DNA of 64,000 nt from contig CM076194.1 of NCBI GenBank assembly GCA_038277395.1, positions 128,779,505 to 128,843,504 on the forward strand. Reading direction: 5' to 3'. Below the pieces are notes generated by a model, which was not told the DNA's origin, made no database searches, and worked only from the letters and a program-made list of their open reading frames with translations. Position numbers and translations under genes: made by a program. This DNA is from Dryocosmus kuriphilus. Lineage: Eukaryota; Arthropoda; Insecta; Hymenoptera; Cynipidae. Below, piece by piece: positions 10,147 to 22,081 of the stretch. Position 1 is the first letter of the stretch. Each line of letters begins with the position of its first letter.

Positions 10147-11996
10147 TATTACATTTAAAAATTTTTTTTTCGAAACAAACTGTCTGTACCGGTCGTCTTT
10201 GTTCTCTATGGATTATGTATAAAAAAAAAAAAAAAACTAGACAAAAATATTCAACCGTTTGCCCTTATATTAATCTTATACAAAAGATTTCCAGAGAATT
10301 TCCAGGGCCCTTAACCACTTTCCCTGAATCTATTTTCTGTTCTAATATATGGCCCTCCCCAATTATTATTCAACTGCAAAGTCAGATTTAGAAGTCGAAC
10401 CTGGGATAAGGATTATTGTTACGTATAAAGAGCATATAGACAATAATTGTGGTGTCATAATAAAATTATGAATTTATATAAATTCATATAAAGAGTTACA
10501 ATTATCTAAGAAAAAAAAAAAAGAAAAAAAATTACGAAACCAGAACCTAATTGTAGTTTTTAATAATTTTTTTTAGAACCTTATTAATTTCTACAAAACT
10601 TGCATTTTACCAGAGGAATTGCATTTTACTTGATTTTTCTACGAGTACCTATTGAGATATTGAAAATTTTCAGATTTATGGAAAATGGCGTGAGAGATAG
10701 GTATAATATGGGAAAACTGACAACATTTAAAGGATTTTCTAAAGGAAGGTGGTCGTCGGTCATACTAAAATAAACTATTACCAATAAACTTTCTTCTTGC
10801 CTCGCGCATTTTTTTAATAAATTGGAACTTTTTATTTTTAGAGAAACCGTTGCCATTTTGTAAATTTTAAATATTTTAAAATTTTTGAAGTGAATTTTTA
10901 AACAGTGTCAAATCCCTTAACTGCTTAACAGAATTAAAAATAAAAGATAAATATCTTTATTAGTTAACAAAATATAGTATTTAAAAAGAAGGACGGCACA
11001 CAAAATCAGCGGTGGCTTTTCGGTCAAATTGGCTAATTAATTTTGCTGAGCATCTCGTGAAGCATCACAAATCCGAGTTTTCAGACAATTTGACCGAAAG
11101 GCCTTTTATTTTTCAAAGATTTTGTGCGTACCCGTGGTCCTTTCGTAAAGGTTGTTCACACTTGGCAACCCATCTTAAAAGTTTCCTAATGTGAAAAGTA
11201 CAAATTTGAGCAAAATTGACGTGTACCACTTGGACTATAAGTAAGTGCGGATTCCTGTCTAGACCTTTGTAATTAGATATGTAAATGAAGCATTTTTTGT
11301 CAGTAAAAGTTTTGCTATATTAGTTACATAATAGAAGAGGATATAATTCTTTTTGAATGAAGCGTAGGTTGAATCGATTCTGCACGCGATCTAAAATCCC
11401 CATCCGTGTGCACTGTGCATTCAATATGAAACGTTCCTGGAGGTAAAACGAGGGATATTTATATGACGTTTCATTTTTCAACAATGATAGGAACGATTCT
11501 TGCGTGTAAATAGGTACGTGTTAAGCTTTCTGACAAAAGAATGCTCAGGTAGGTATAGTAAGTAGGACGTAGGTCGTAGGTACTAGGTACTTGGCTGGTT
11601 TCAGAACTCAGGTAAACGTAAGCCAGGTACGCCAGGTGGTTGTCTCTTTTTTATTTTCCCTCTCTCTCACTCTTCCTTGCTGCTTCTCGTCTGTTTTTTT
11701 CTCTTCACCGACCAACAGCTGTTTCCCTGTTCATAAAGGGAACGGGGAACTCTCCCTCGTTGTCAACCAGCCAGAGCCCCGTTCTCGCCCTGTCGTGAAC
11801 ACTGGGCACATGTCCCACTTTAAATCAATATATCTTATGTGCTGTAGTATGTGACTCGATAAAATCGGCGGCAGTGCGTAAACAGAGGACTGCACTGCTT
11901 GCAGGGAAAAAAAAAAAGAGTTTCAGTGAGCTTCTGAGAGGACAAAACTAAAGTTGGCCTAAGTTTGGCTGTAGGTCTTCAAATCAGATACTTATT
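10147..11996. other. AT-rich spacer, no gene seen
   Basis: Contains one imperfect inverted repeat at 10,997-11,128 (outer arms cacaaaatc/gattttgtg, inner arms ttcggtcaaatt/aatttgaccgaa). A short run of ggta/ggac repeats lies at 11,545-11,600, and a pyrimidine-rich stretch at 11,640-11,710. Open frames are short and lack any recognisable motif. Confidence 0.6.
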
Positions 11997-12477
11997 TAGG
12001 GTTACCAGATGGGCCTCGTGCGAAATCAGTAAATAGGTTCACTACCTCCCACCCCCTCCTTCGATCACCAAATTTGAGTATTTGTAACTGAATATTATAG
12101 TTTTCTTGTAAGCTGAGCAGCTTGATTATATCTTTTTTAGGGATTTGGTTACAAAAAACATATTTCATGTCAGGGATGATAATTTATTTTTCACGTAACA
12201 ATTTGTGATATTGAAGGACATGGTCAGAATTTTAATAGCCATATGCATTATGCGCGCATTGTACATATACTCACAACTTCAAAAGTCACTAGATTTCGAT
12301 ATTCGATTGTTAAAGCATACATTAATATGGAACATATTGATTATAAAGTCGGGGCAAGTAAGCCGAATATAGCCGTTTTTCAGGTAAATCAGTAAATTTC
12401 TGGAAAAATCAGTAAATCAGTAAAAACTTCGGAAATCAGTAAATTTACTGATAAATCAGTAAATATGGTAACCCTAC
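11997..12477. mobile_element. hAT-like MITE, copy A
   Basis: Left end TAGGGTTACCAGATGG and right end, in reverse, GTAGGGTTACCATATTTACT. A 7 bp direct repeat acttatt flanks both sides (11,990-11,996 and 12,478-12,484). The right part holds a tandem aaatcagtaaat motif repeated about five times at 12,385-12,465. No coding capacity. The TAGGGTTACCA start and the short target duplication point to the hAT superfamily. Confidence 0.65.
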
Positions 12478-14010
12478 ACTTATTATATTTTAATTCAACA
12501 ATTGAATTGTTATTGAAAATTGAACTTTTTCTCCAAAACAAAATTCTTGTAAAAATGTTTATGCCTCGGTTTATGCGTATCCTTAAAATACTCTGAAAGC
12601 CTTAGAATTTAGATCGAGCCTTAGATTTTACATTTATTTTTATTTCAAAGCTGGTTTTGATTAATTTAAGAATTTTAATAAACCAATCTGAAAGACTAAT
12701 ACTAATAGCAGAATTTTCTTTTTAGCGAGCTTTCTAGAATCTAGATATATTGGAATTTAATTTCAAAATCTGATAGTTTTAGGAATTTAAATAAAGAACC
12801 TTTAAAATGAGAAACATTTTTTTTTTATTCTATAACATCCGTTTTTAATTAACGAAGTATCCATTTACTTAATTATTGTTCCAGCTTTTGCGACGCGTAT
12901 ATGTATTTAGGACCTGGCGGAAGGGACAGCTGATCCTCCTTCCCTTTTCCAGCTTCGCCAATCAAGTTAAAAAGATTTTAGGTATTGATTCTGAAAAACT
13001 GGATGACTAACCACGGCCTTTGATTGTAAGATCTTTTTTTTTATTCTATAGCACTTTTTAAGTTCCGATAGTTAAAAATCAAGAGTTTGAAAATATTTTA
13101 AACTTGAAATAGAAACTTTTTCAAAGATTCATAAACAGGTATCTGCTGCAGTAAATGCCTAAATTGTAAAATCTGAAATACCTTTAGCAGTAAGCATAAA
13201 ATTCAAAATCTGAAGAGAAATGAAGCGTTCTGAACTTGATTATGGGTCCTTCACTACTACCTACGGAAGTCCTAAATGTCCAAATGGTTCCAGTTCTTTG
13301 TGCAAAGGTTTCTGTCAGGGACATATTTTATGATGCCCTGTAAATCACGATATGCATCTTTTGTTAACAATTTGCAAATGTAGCTGGAAATTCAAGACTG
13401 AAATTTTAAAGAAGCAATTTTTATTATTTTATTTTTAATTTATATCATTTTATTATGCCTTATTTCTTTAAAAAATTGTCAGTGTTTAGTATTTTAAAGC
13501 TAAGTGAACTGACTATATCCATATAGTCCTATACTGTCGTGTATCTAAATTCTAAATGTATTAAAATAAAAAATTAGGATATCTTACGATTTAAATAAAT
13601 GAAAGCTTATTTTTAAATATAAAAATTTAATATAATGTTGTAGATGTAGTTTGGATTTAAAAAGTACAATCTAAAAATTATTGGACAACTAGTTTCTAAA
13701 AACTGTCTTGAGTTGAACTTTAATAAGAAAGTGTTTTGAAATAAATATTGAAACTATCAGAAGGAATTGTGCTTGATTTTCAAAAAATCTGGAGTGTTTA
13801 TATAAAATATGAGTTAATTATAGAGAACCTAAAGATAGCGTCAGAATATGGAGGATTTCTTCGATTTTGATTTGTTGAATTCTTGGACGACGGACTCCAT
13901 CCGAGTATAACCAAGTCAAGCTTTGTTTAACTTCGACGATCGAACTATAAATCTTAACCAATTCTATCTCTCTATAATCAAATAGGTGTAAACTTGACTA
14001 TTTTTTCTGG
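12478..14010. other. AT-rich spacer, no gene seen
   Basis: No open frame with coding character and no convincing inverted-repeat element. It ends in the interspersed AACCAGAATTCTGGTT motifs that start at about 14,010. Confidence 0.55.
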
Positions 14011-14160
14011 TTAAGACAACCAGAATTCTGGTTCAAGTAACCAGAATTGTGGTTATTTTACTCAGAACATCAAGTTAAAAGAACTAGAATTCTCGTTAAA
14101 TCAACCAGAAAAAAAAGTAAGAACATATTTAACCAGAATTGTGGTTGGCTAAACTAAAAG
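14010..14160. repeat. Interspersed aaccagaatt/ctggtt palindromes
   Basis: The motif AACCAGAATTCTGGTT, or a one- or two-base variant such as aaccagaattgtggtt, occurs four to five times in 150 bp. The same cluster lies at 40,120-40,265 and 46,000-46,145. A 17 bp G run follows at 14,212-14,228. Confidence 0.7.
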
Positions 14161-14238
14161 CTACCAGGAGGTTCGTATCCAGGCTCCCGCCTCCCGACCC
14201 TCACGCTGCGCTGGGGGGGGGGGGGGGCTATTGTACGC

Positions 14239-17200
14239 TGTAATCCAATGCATTTAGAGTATTTAGAGTATTTTTAGACGAAATTTGATAAAAGAAACGA
14301 AAAAATTTACGGATGAAAACTTTGGACGCAGTTATGTGCCATCCGTGGAGGAAATAAGAAATCTACAGTTTTGCCCCTAAATTTGTGCCCGGAACAGTTC
14401 ACTATCTTGGATTTTGTGTTTTTGTTCATTTTTGTCAATTTGCACGTGTATTTTGCATTTTTCGATAAAAAATTTAACGAGCAAATTTGTTTCCAATATA
14501 ATTCTCTACAATGTTTGTCTAAACAATATTGTTCGAAAAACATTATTTATTGCTAATAATAAGCAAAAAGTATGAAAAATTAGGAAATTGGCGCAGTTTT
14601 TTCAACTTTCGAACCCTTTGTATTAAAAATAAGTGACACAATTTAATGGCAAAGTTGTAGAGGACTCAATTCCCCACATCTTTCGTAGAAACAATTTTTC
14701 CGTATGGCATGTAGATCACGGCCGGGAACGCTCTCAACACGGCGCTGAGGGGACGGCGAGCGCGTTTAGCACAACAGGACAGCGAAAGCGACACACACTT
14801 TAATTTTTTCAAACAAAAAAATTTACGGATGAAAAATTTTGACGCAGTTATGCGCTATCCGTGGAGGAGATCAAGCATCCACAGTTTTGCCCCTAAATTT
14901 GTTCCCGGAACATTCCGCCATCTTGGATTTTGTGTTTTTGTTAATTTTTCTCAATTTGTACGCGTATTTTGCATTTCTCGATAAAAAATATAAGGACCAA
15001 ATTTGTTACCAATATAATTCTCTATAATATTTGTCTAAACAATATTGTTGAAAAAATATTATTTATTGCTAATAATAAGCAAAAAGTATGAAAAATTAGG
15101 AAAGTGGCACAGTTTTTTCAACTTTTGAACCCTTTGTATAAAAAAAATCTGCCCGCTTTGCGGGGACATTCTCATCGCGCGCTTCGCGCGAAGTATGAGC
15201 GCGCCTACGGCGCGCGTCTGATGGCACGATGGCAAGATCAAACCATTGATCAGTGTAATTTGGTAATTTTTATTTTAATCTTTCAAACCACCTACATTTT
15301 TCTAATGAAATTATTAAATTTAAATTCTATTAAAAATTACAAAAGAAATTTTTTTACTTAAGGCTCTATCGACGTTAAGGAATACATTCTCATCATGACA
15401 CTCGCGCTTCGCGCTCGACACCTAATTTTTTTTCCATTGTAGAATGGTAAAGTTTTTTTTGTGATCTTCCAAATTTTCACAATGCAGAATTTCGATTCTT
15501 AAAATACATTCTTATAACGACACTCGCGCTTCGCGCTCGACAATTAATTTGTTTTTAAATCCATTGTAGATTAGTAAATTTTTTTGTGATTTTTCGAATT
15601 TTTACAATGCAGGTTTTTGATTTATAAAAGTAAAGCGATGAGTCTTATAAATAAAATTTGTAGCTTTTTCCAATGTGAACAATTCTGCTTCTTCATATTT
15701 TCTCATATCTTGCATATTTTTGCTGAAAAGTGGATATTTTTATATTTAGTAACATATTTCTCGAATAACTCAAAAACTATGCGTCTTTACAAAAAAATAT
15801 AGGTAGCACTTTTGTAGATCTTTTTGAGTTGAACAACTTTGTTCATTATCATTTCCTTTGTATCTTGCATATTTTGGCAGGAAATTTAAATTTTTGATTT
15901 TTTTTTATAGCGTTTTTTCGATTAAAACCAAAACGGTGCATTTTATCAAAAAATAGTTAAATCAAATTTTGTAGATCCTTTTGAGCTGAACAATTTTGTT
16001 TATTATCATTTTTTTCGTATCTTGAATATTTTGGCGGGAAACCACAGTTTCTTATGTTTAATAACATTTCTTCGATTAAAAGAAACACCGTGCACTTTAT
16101 CAAAAAACAGTTAAGACAAAATTCGTAGATTTTTTTAAGATGAACAATTTAAGTAATATACATATTTTGCGTATTTTGCATAGTTTAGCCCAAGAATGGA
16201 TTTTTTCGATTTTGTGAAAACCGTTTTTGATGGATAAGACCATTTTTATGGATTAAAACCAAAACGGTACATTTAATCAAAAAATGGTTAAAACAAAATT
16301 TGTAGATCTTTCAAAGATGAACAACTTTGGTTATTACCATTTTTTTCATATCTTGAATATTTTGGCGGAAAACCACAGTTTTTTATTTTTAATAACGTTT
16401 TCTCGATTAAAACAAAAACCGTCCATTTTATCAAAAAACGCTTAAGACAAAATTTATAGATTTTTTTGAGATGAACAATTTTAGTTATATACATATTTTG
16501 TGTATCTCGTATAGTTTAGCCGAAAAAAAAAAAACGGATTTTTTGATTTTGTGAAAACCGTTTTTGATGGATAAAACCATAACCGTTGGTCAAGAGTGGC
16601 TGGTTAACGAACTCGTCCTTACTTTTTACACTTTAAAGAAGTATGCCAAGGCGCAATCCAATCCGATTAGTCCTTCGAAAGTAATCGTGTCCACAGTCTA
16701 CGACGACAACGACAACGACGACAACAACAACGACAGACAGACACTAACGTAAAACCTTTTTTTTCGGATTCAGGGGGTCATGAAACGTCGAGATTTCATG
16801 AAATCCGCGAAAGTCAGTTTTCAAATAAAACTAATACCTTCTCATTGAGATGAGAATGTAATAAGTGGCATATTTAAATAGCAAAGTTGTAGGGGAGTCA
16901 ATTCCCTACAGTTTTTGCAGCAACAATTTTTCCATACGACGATTAGGCCTCCTGGGGAAACCACGTTTAAAAAAAAAAACGCGCCGAAAACTTTACCTCT
17001 GCGGCGCGGTGGTGTGGAAATGAGTTATGAGTCGCTTTCGCTGTCCTGTTGTGCTAAACGCGCTCGCCGTCCCCTCAGCGCCGTGTTGAGAGCGTTCCCG
17101 ACCGTGATCTACATGTCATACGGAAAAATTGTTTCTACGAAAGATGTGAGGAATTGAGTCCCCTACAACTTTGCCATTTAAATATGCCACTTATTTTTAA

Positions 17201-17480
17201 TACAAAGGGCTCAAAAGTTGAAAAAACTGCGCCACTTTCCTAATTTTTCATACTTTTTGCTTATTATTAGCAATAAATTATGTTTTTTCAACAATACTAT
17301 TTAGAAAAATATTGTAGAAAATCATATTGGCAACAATCCAAGATGGCGGACTGTTCCGGGCACAAATTTAAGGGTAAAACTGTGGATTCCTTATCTCCTT
17401 CACGGATAGCACATAACTGCTTCAAAAGTTTTCATCCTTAAATTTTTTTTTTGAAAAAGTCTAAATGCATTGGACTACTG
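14239..17480. mobile_element. Complex fold-back element, copy A (complete)
   Basis: Inverted ends taatccaatgcatttag and ctaaatgcattggacta. Arms of about 450-580 bp (14,239-14,820 and about 17,020-17,480) share tttacggatgaaaac, tgcccctaaatttgt and aagatggc-type words. A third arm copy, 14,820-15,140, is in tandem with the left one. The middle (15,640-16,570) is a degenerate tandem array of 150-200 bp units (cattatcattt, tattttggcgggaaa, ttttatcaaaaaa). GC-rich hairpins (gcgcgcttcgcgcg) lie at 15,170-15,215, and cgcgcttcgcgctcgac occurs at 15,403 and 15,523. An (ACG)n run lies at about 16,699-16,735. No transposase. Confidence 0.7.
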
Positions 17481-18420
17481 AATGCGAACTCGAGTCGAGC
17501 TCGGAGAGTACAGTCTTCCTCAAAAGAATCAAGAGTCAGCTTTTTCCGAAGATACTACACGGAGACTGGAGAGAACAGAAGCTTAGTGAGCGCGTGTAGT
17601 TCCCTCCCCTTTAGCTCCGCGTGTTGTGGCATGAATCTGCTACATGAGACTCACGGCGTCGGTGCGTGGGTGCATGTATTCAATGCATGCACTCACGTGC
17701 ACTCACGTTCCTTATGTAATTACAAGAAAATGAAAAAATACTTGATCAAAATCGGAGAATATTTGCAATAAGAAACGAAATCTGTAACTGCAGAGCAATA
17801 TTAACTGATGTTTTATTTTCTTTATTTTTCTTGTTATAATCAATCGTTATTTTATTAAAACATATCTATATTATTTTATTAAAAAATAATATATATATAT
17901 ATATATGTTATAATCAATTAATAATCAATTAATCGAATAATATTTGGTGATGATAATCTATTACACGTTTCAATATCTACACTACTAGAAAATTCCTTAA
18001 AATTCGCAAGCACTTTTAAATTACAAATGCATCATAAATTTCAGATAGTGGTAACTGAAAGTAATTTTCAGGCACTTGTAACTGAAAATTCTATTGTGAA
18101 AAGTTTATCGTAGTATAATCCACAGATATTTGAGACTATAAATATAAGTCACCTACAATGTAAAACAACTTGATAAAATGGAAATTCAAGGTGAATTAAA
18201 CCATTTATGAAACCGAAATAATTTATTAAAGTGGAAGCTAAAATAATCATATTTCGAAATTATCGTGTTTGAATTTTAATGCACACTAGATGAAATTTAA
18301 TGTACGTGAGTTGCGTCAGATTTTTCTAATAGTGTATGGATGCATTTATTTTTGTGTGAAAATATCAAGGTTTTGCATTGACTTATTTCAATTGTTTATA
18401 AAAATCGCAGTTGTTATATT
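17481..18420. other. Unique AT-rich sequence before the gap
   Basis: Not repeated elsewhere in the window. 17,481-17,720 is richer in GC than its surroundings and contains short cactcac/tgcatgca words. A frame is open at 17,451-17,771 but has no recognisable domain. A short (AT)n run lies near 17,889-17,907. Confidence 0.5.
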
Positions 18421-18920
18421 NNNNNNNNNNNNNNNNNNNNNNNNNNNNNNNNNNNNNNNNNNNNNNNNNNNNNNNNNNNNNNNNNNNNNNNNNNNNNNNN
18501 NNNNNNNNNNNNNNNNNNNNNNNNNNNNNNNNNNNNNNNNNNNNNNNNNNNNNNNNNNNNNNNNNNNNNNNNNNNNNNNNNNNNNNNNNNNNNNNNNNNN
18601 NNNNNNNNNNNNNNNNNNNNNNNNNNNNNNNNNNNNNNNNNNNNNNNNNNNNNNNNNNNNNNNNNNNNNNNNNNNNNNNNNNNNNNNNNNNNNNNNNNNN
18701 NNNNNNNNNNNNNNNNNNNNNNNNNNNNNNNNNNNNNNNNNNNNNNNNNNNNNNNNNNNNNNNNNNNNNNNNNNNNNNNNNNNNNNNNNNNNNNNNNNNN
18801 NNNNNNNNNNNNNNNNNNNNNNNNNNNNNNNNNNNNNNNNNNNNNNNNNNNNNNNNNNNNNNNNNNNNNNNNNNNNNNNNNNNNNNNNNNNNNNNNNNNN
18901 NNNNNNNNNNNNNNNNNNNN
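18421..18920. other. Assembly gap, 500 N
   Basis: Exactly 500 undetermined bases, a typical placeholder size. The true distance and the join between the two sides are unknown. Confidence 1.
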
Positions 18921-19362
18921 AAATCCCTCGACCCGATCGTCTATCTTCAATTATTGGGCCTCCCGCTCTATTACCCTTACGGCTGTATGGATCCACAGCG
19001 TAGCAAATGTATCCTCGTTACTTCCCTCTCCGCTGGCCTCGTCAGCCAAGCTCCCTTCTCTCTCGCTTCTTGCTTCACTCTGCCTTCTTCTAGCATCGCC
19101 CTGTGGACTCCGTATAACCGACATGCCTGCACTAACTTGTTAAACTGACAGTTAGCCTCACGCCTCCCCCCTTTCCTGTCACCCCCTTCGCATCCTGTCA
19201 CTTCTATCATCTCCAATACTTTAAGTTCTTAACTCAAGACTCTTACATCTCAAACTCTCTTACCTGACTTCTTCTTACAATGTCTGTCAACCCACTTTAC
19301 TCCCTTCCCCCCTCACCACCCATCGCACTCCACCACAACTGCACGGAAACCCAACTTCCATC
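18921..19362. other. Pyrimidine-rich unique sequence after the gap
   Basis: Markedly C/T-rich on the plus strand (cctcccccctttcctgtc) and higher in GC than the rest of the window. A frame from the gap to 19,148 is open, but I recognise no motif and cannot call it an exon. Confidence 0.4.
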
Positions 19363-19862
19363 GAAGTTAGCACTAGCGACAACTATGAAAAAAACTAGAT
19401 TTATCATATGGAACTCGTTTTGGAGGTCGTTTTAGCAGGTGTTTGGGTAGTCCACTTTGGATGTTTGGAGGTCAAAACTAAAAAAAATTATGGGCCTTTT
19501 CAAATTTGGGGTGCTCAACTTCACGTTGCACCCACTTTTTTACTATTTCTCAAAAATTCCTGTTTGGTATCGTTTTGGAGGTCGTTTGGTGGTGTCTTTG
19601 GTAAGTCATCTCTGGGAGTTTTGGAGGTGAAAATTGAAAAAGATATGGGACTTTCAAAAAAATTACAGCACCCCAAACATTTCGCTTTTTTAGGATAACT
19701 TTCGTTCTGCACCAATCGATTCAAAATCGTTTGGAGGTGTTTGGTAGTCCATATTATTGTTAACACAATGCAAAAACAACGGAAGTAATTCGTAATTGAA
19801 CAATTTCTCTTAAAACATGACAAATTGTCAGTGCGCAAATGCTTTTCGCGCATCATGGCCGG
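19363..19862 (+). repeat. Dispersed repeat family member with an internal tandem duplication
   Basis: Inverted relative to 2,890-3,225. Two adjacent diverged units (about 19,405-19,565 and 19,565-19,730) each contain tcgttttggaggtcgttt, a ggtgtttggtagtc-like word and a variant of atgggactttcaaa. The copies in A, B and C carry a single unit. It is clearly more diverged from A, B and C than those are from each other. Confidence 0.7.
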
Positions 19863-20679
19863 CAACCCGGTATAATTAAAATGGCGGCGATAACACGGAA
19901 AAAAGTGGTTGACAAGTGGAGAGTTAGACATACTGGTCGTTTTTGTCTGAGATTCACAGGAGCTAGCAATTGACATTTATACTTCAAGGGTTCACGATTC
20001 TAGTTTTCAAGTGAATACATTTCAATTGAATACATTTGTATCCGATAGAAACATGGGCTTGAAACTTCCCCACTCTCTGAGTCACTCCCTTCCGAACAGG
20101 GAAAGAGTAATACTTCGAAAAAAGTGCCGTAAATGGAAAATTAATATTGGAGAAATGTACAGTTCACAAGGATGTGGAACCCGGTATCGATGCAGGTACA
20201 CTGTTAGCTTCAGATTACAACACACATTGACAACAAAAAGCTCAGGTAACTTTTTAAATTTTCCTATAATGTGTTATAACTTATTAATTACATATTTGAA
20301 TTTCTAATAATCAGTATTCTGATTTTACATTTTACAAATTCTTTTGTATTTTTTTTAAAGTATTTTTAAAGACAATAAATGTAAAGGTATACAATAAATT
20401 TCAAAATTTAGTTCGTATAAATAAATCATAAAAAAAAAAATTGGTTAATTACATTTGAAAGTGTTTATCATAAAAATGTTTTACATGATGAGATAAATTT
20501 ACATTTAAAAAATAAAAATTGATACACAAGGTCCAAAATCACAACCTAATGTAACACTTTAATTTTCAATTGTTAGTATATTATAAATGAATAATAAAAA
20601 TTGTTTGCAGGTTAACAGGAATCATCGCTCTATCGACCAGGTCATTATTATTGCCCTCTGTAAGAGGACTAACTAACCG
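19863..20679. other. AT-rich sequence, no gene seen
   Basis: A 98-codon frame at 20,011-20,307 ends in ordinary AT-rich sequence and shows no known domain. Nothing else stands out. Confidence 0.45.
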
Positions 20680-21713
20680 CATGTGGGGTTAAATCAAAAA
20701 ACGAGGTTCAAATCAACTTTTAGAACCGCAATTGTGCACCGATTAAAAATTTTTTTTTTTAGAAATTCAGGATTAAATTATTAAGAGATCTGTGAGAGGT
20801 CGATTTTTAAAATGTTTTTTTTAATTTCAATTGTTATGTTAATGAAAAATAGCGACAAAAATACGATTTATTAAAAACTTTATTTTTTGATCTCGAGAAA
20901 AAATTTTTCTTGTTATTATTAATGTCGCACGAATTTCTTGCATAAGGACACAAGGGAATACAAAAATTGGTTAACTTGCAAATTTATATTGTTATAAACA
21001 AAGTATGTCAACAAACATTGGAAACATTAAACAGCCTGGTACAATTTCTAGTACTTGTTTCTGCTCTAAAATTGCATTTTTCCAATCTCCAGGATAACAA
21101 ACTGATCATAAAATTTCAGTATCTATTTTTTGTTATTGAATTTTATAAGACAAATTATATAAACAAATACCCCATTTTTGGAGTTTATATATGAAAAGGA
21201 ATTCGTTTTTTTTTTTTCCTAGTCATGTTTAGAATTACCTTTCCGGTAATGATTTCTGAAATAAAATTATCTTATTTGTCATTTTTTAATTTCGTTTATT
21301 TAATAAACAAATAAATAAACCAAATTTCACATTTTAGTCAATGTTTATAGGGAGAAAGAATTTAGACTTTTTCCTTAGTCTTGTTAAAATTATGGTTACC
21401 AGTGACTGCTTTTATATAAAATTTTACGTCCATTATATTTGTTAATTTTATAACAATATCACCTTAAAGAAATGCCATCGATTCCGTAGGCGTTTATAGG
21501 CAGAAAAAGCATCGTTTTTTTCTTTCAGTCATGTTTGAACATTATATTACTAGTGATGTTTTCTTATAAAGTTAACCTTTTCTTTACAATTTGTTAAATT
21601 TTATAAACCAAAATTGCCTAAACAAAGGCATATTGTAGGCGTTTCATACACATTAATAATTTGTTTTTTTCTTTTAACTATGTTAGAATTATATTTTTCC
21701 ATGCGCTTTTTAA
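20680..21713 (+). repeat. Long terminal inverted repeat of the left Transib (3' side)
   Basis: Matches 60,607-61,410 and, in reverse, 24,400-25,236. Shared words include aaatcaaaaaacgaggttca, gcaattgtgcaccgatt and tgtcgcacgaatttcttgca. From about 21,183 it is built of about four degenerate units spaced about 150 bp apart, each with tttataggcagaaa and then agtcatgtttagaatta-like words. It passes straight into the minisatellite. Confidence 0.75.
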
Positions 21714-22081
21714 TTGTGAGCCCCCTCGCCTCTCGCAATTCGTGCTTTTTTTATTGTGAGCCCTCGCCTCTCACAATTCGGGGTGCTTTTTTATTGTGAG
21801 TCCCTCGCCTCTCACAATTCGGGGTGCCTTTTTTATTGTGAGTCCCCTCGCCTCTCACAATTCGGGGTACTTTTTTTATTGTGGGTCTCCTCGCCTCTCA
21901 CAATTCGGGGTGCTTTTTTATTGTGAGCCCTCGCCTCTCACAATTCGGGGTGCTTTTTATTGTGAGTCCCCCTCGAGGAGCTAACATCACAATTCGGGGT
22001 GCTTTTTCCATTGTGAGCCCCTCAGATGCCTCTACAATTCAGGGGTCGTGCTTTTTTAGTATTGTTGAGTCCCCTTGCCTC
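21714..22081. repeat. 42 bp minisatellite, left copy
   Basis: About nine units of roughly 42 bp, with the pattern attgtgag, a 12 bp spacer tcccctcgcctc, ctcacaat, then cggggtgctttttt. Each unit therefore holds an 8 bp inverted repeat around a 12 bp spacer. The last units, at 21,960-22,070, carry inserted bases. Confidence 0.9.

Larger units (their letters stand above)
1..17063 (+). repeat. Copy A of a 17 kb repeated block (forward)
   Basis: This block recurs forward at about 25,700-42,872 and in reverse at about 43,000-60,140. The order of sub-elements (fold-back MITE, mariner, tatctgg fold-back element, TG hairpin, Tigger-like MITE with nested hAT, hAT MITE, complex fold-back) is the same in all three. 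A and C differ by few bases: inside the mariner I count about five differences per kilobase, mostly single-base indels and homopolymer length. The hAT insert is 3,074 bp in both. A continues past 17,063 through the right arm of the complex fold-back element, where the palindrome copies stop. The window starts inside the first sub-element, so the real left end is not seen. Confidence 0.93.

Noticed and set aside
18290..19148. Long open frames across the N gap
   Set aside because: They are open only because undetermined bases cannot encode a stop.
20011..20307. A 98-codon open frame as a possible exon
   Set aside because: No recognisable domain, no convincing splice sites or neighbouring exon, and a similar length is expected by chance in 64 kb.
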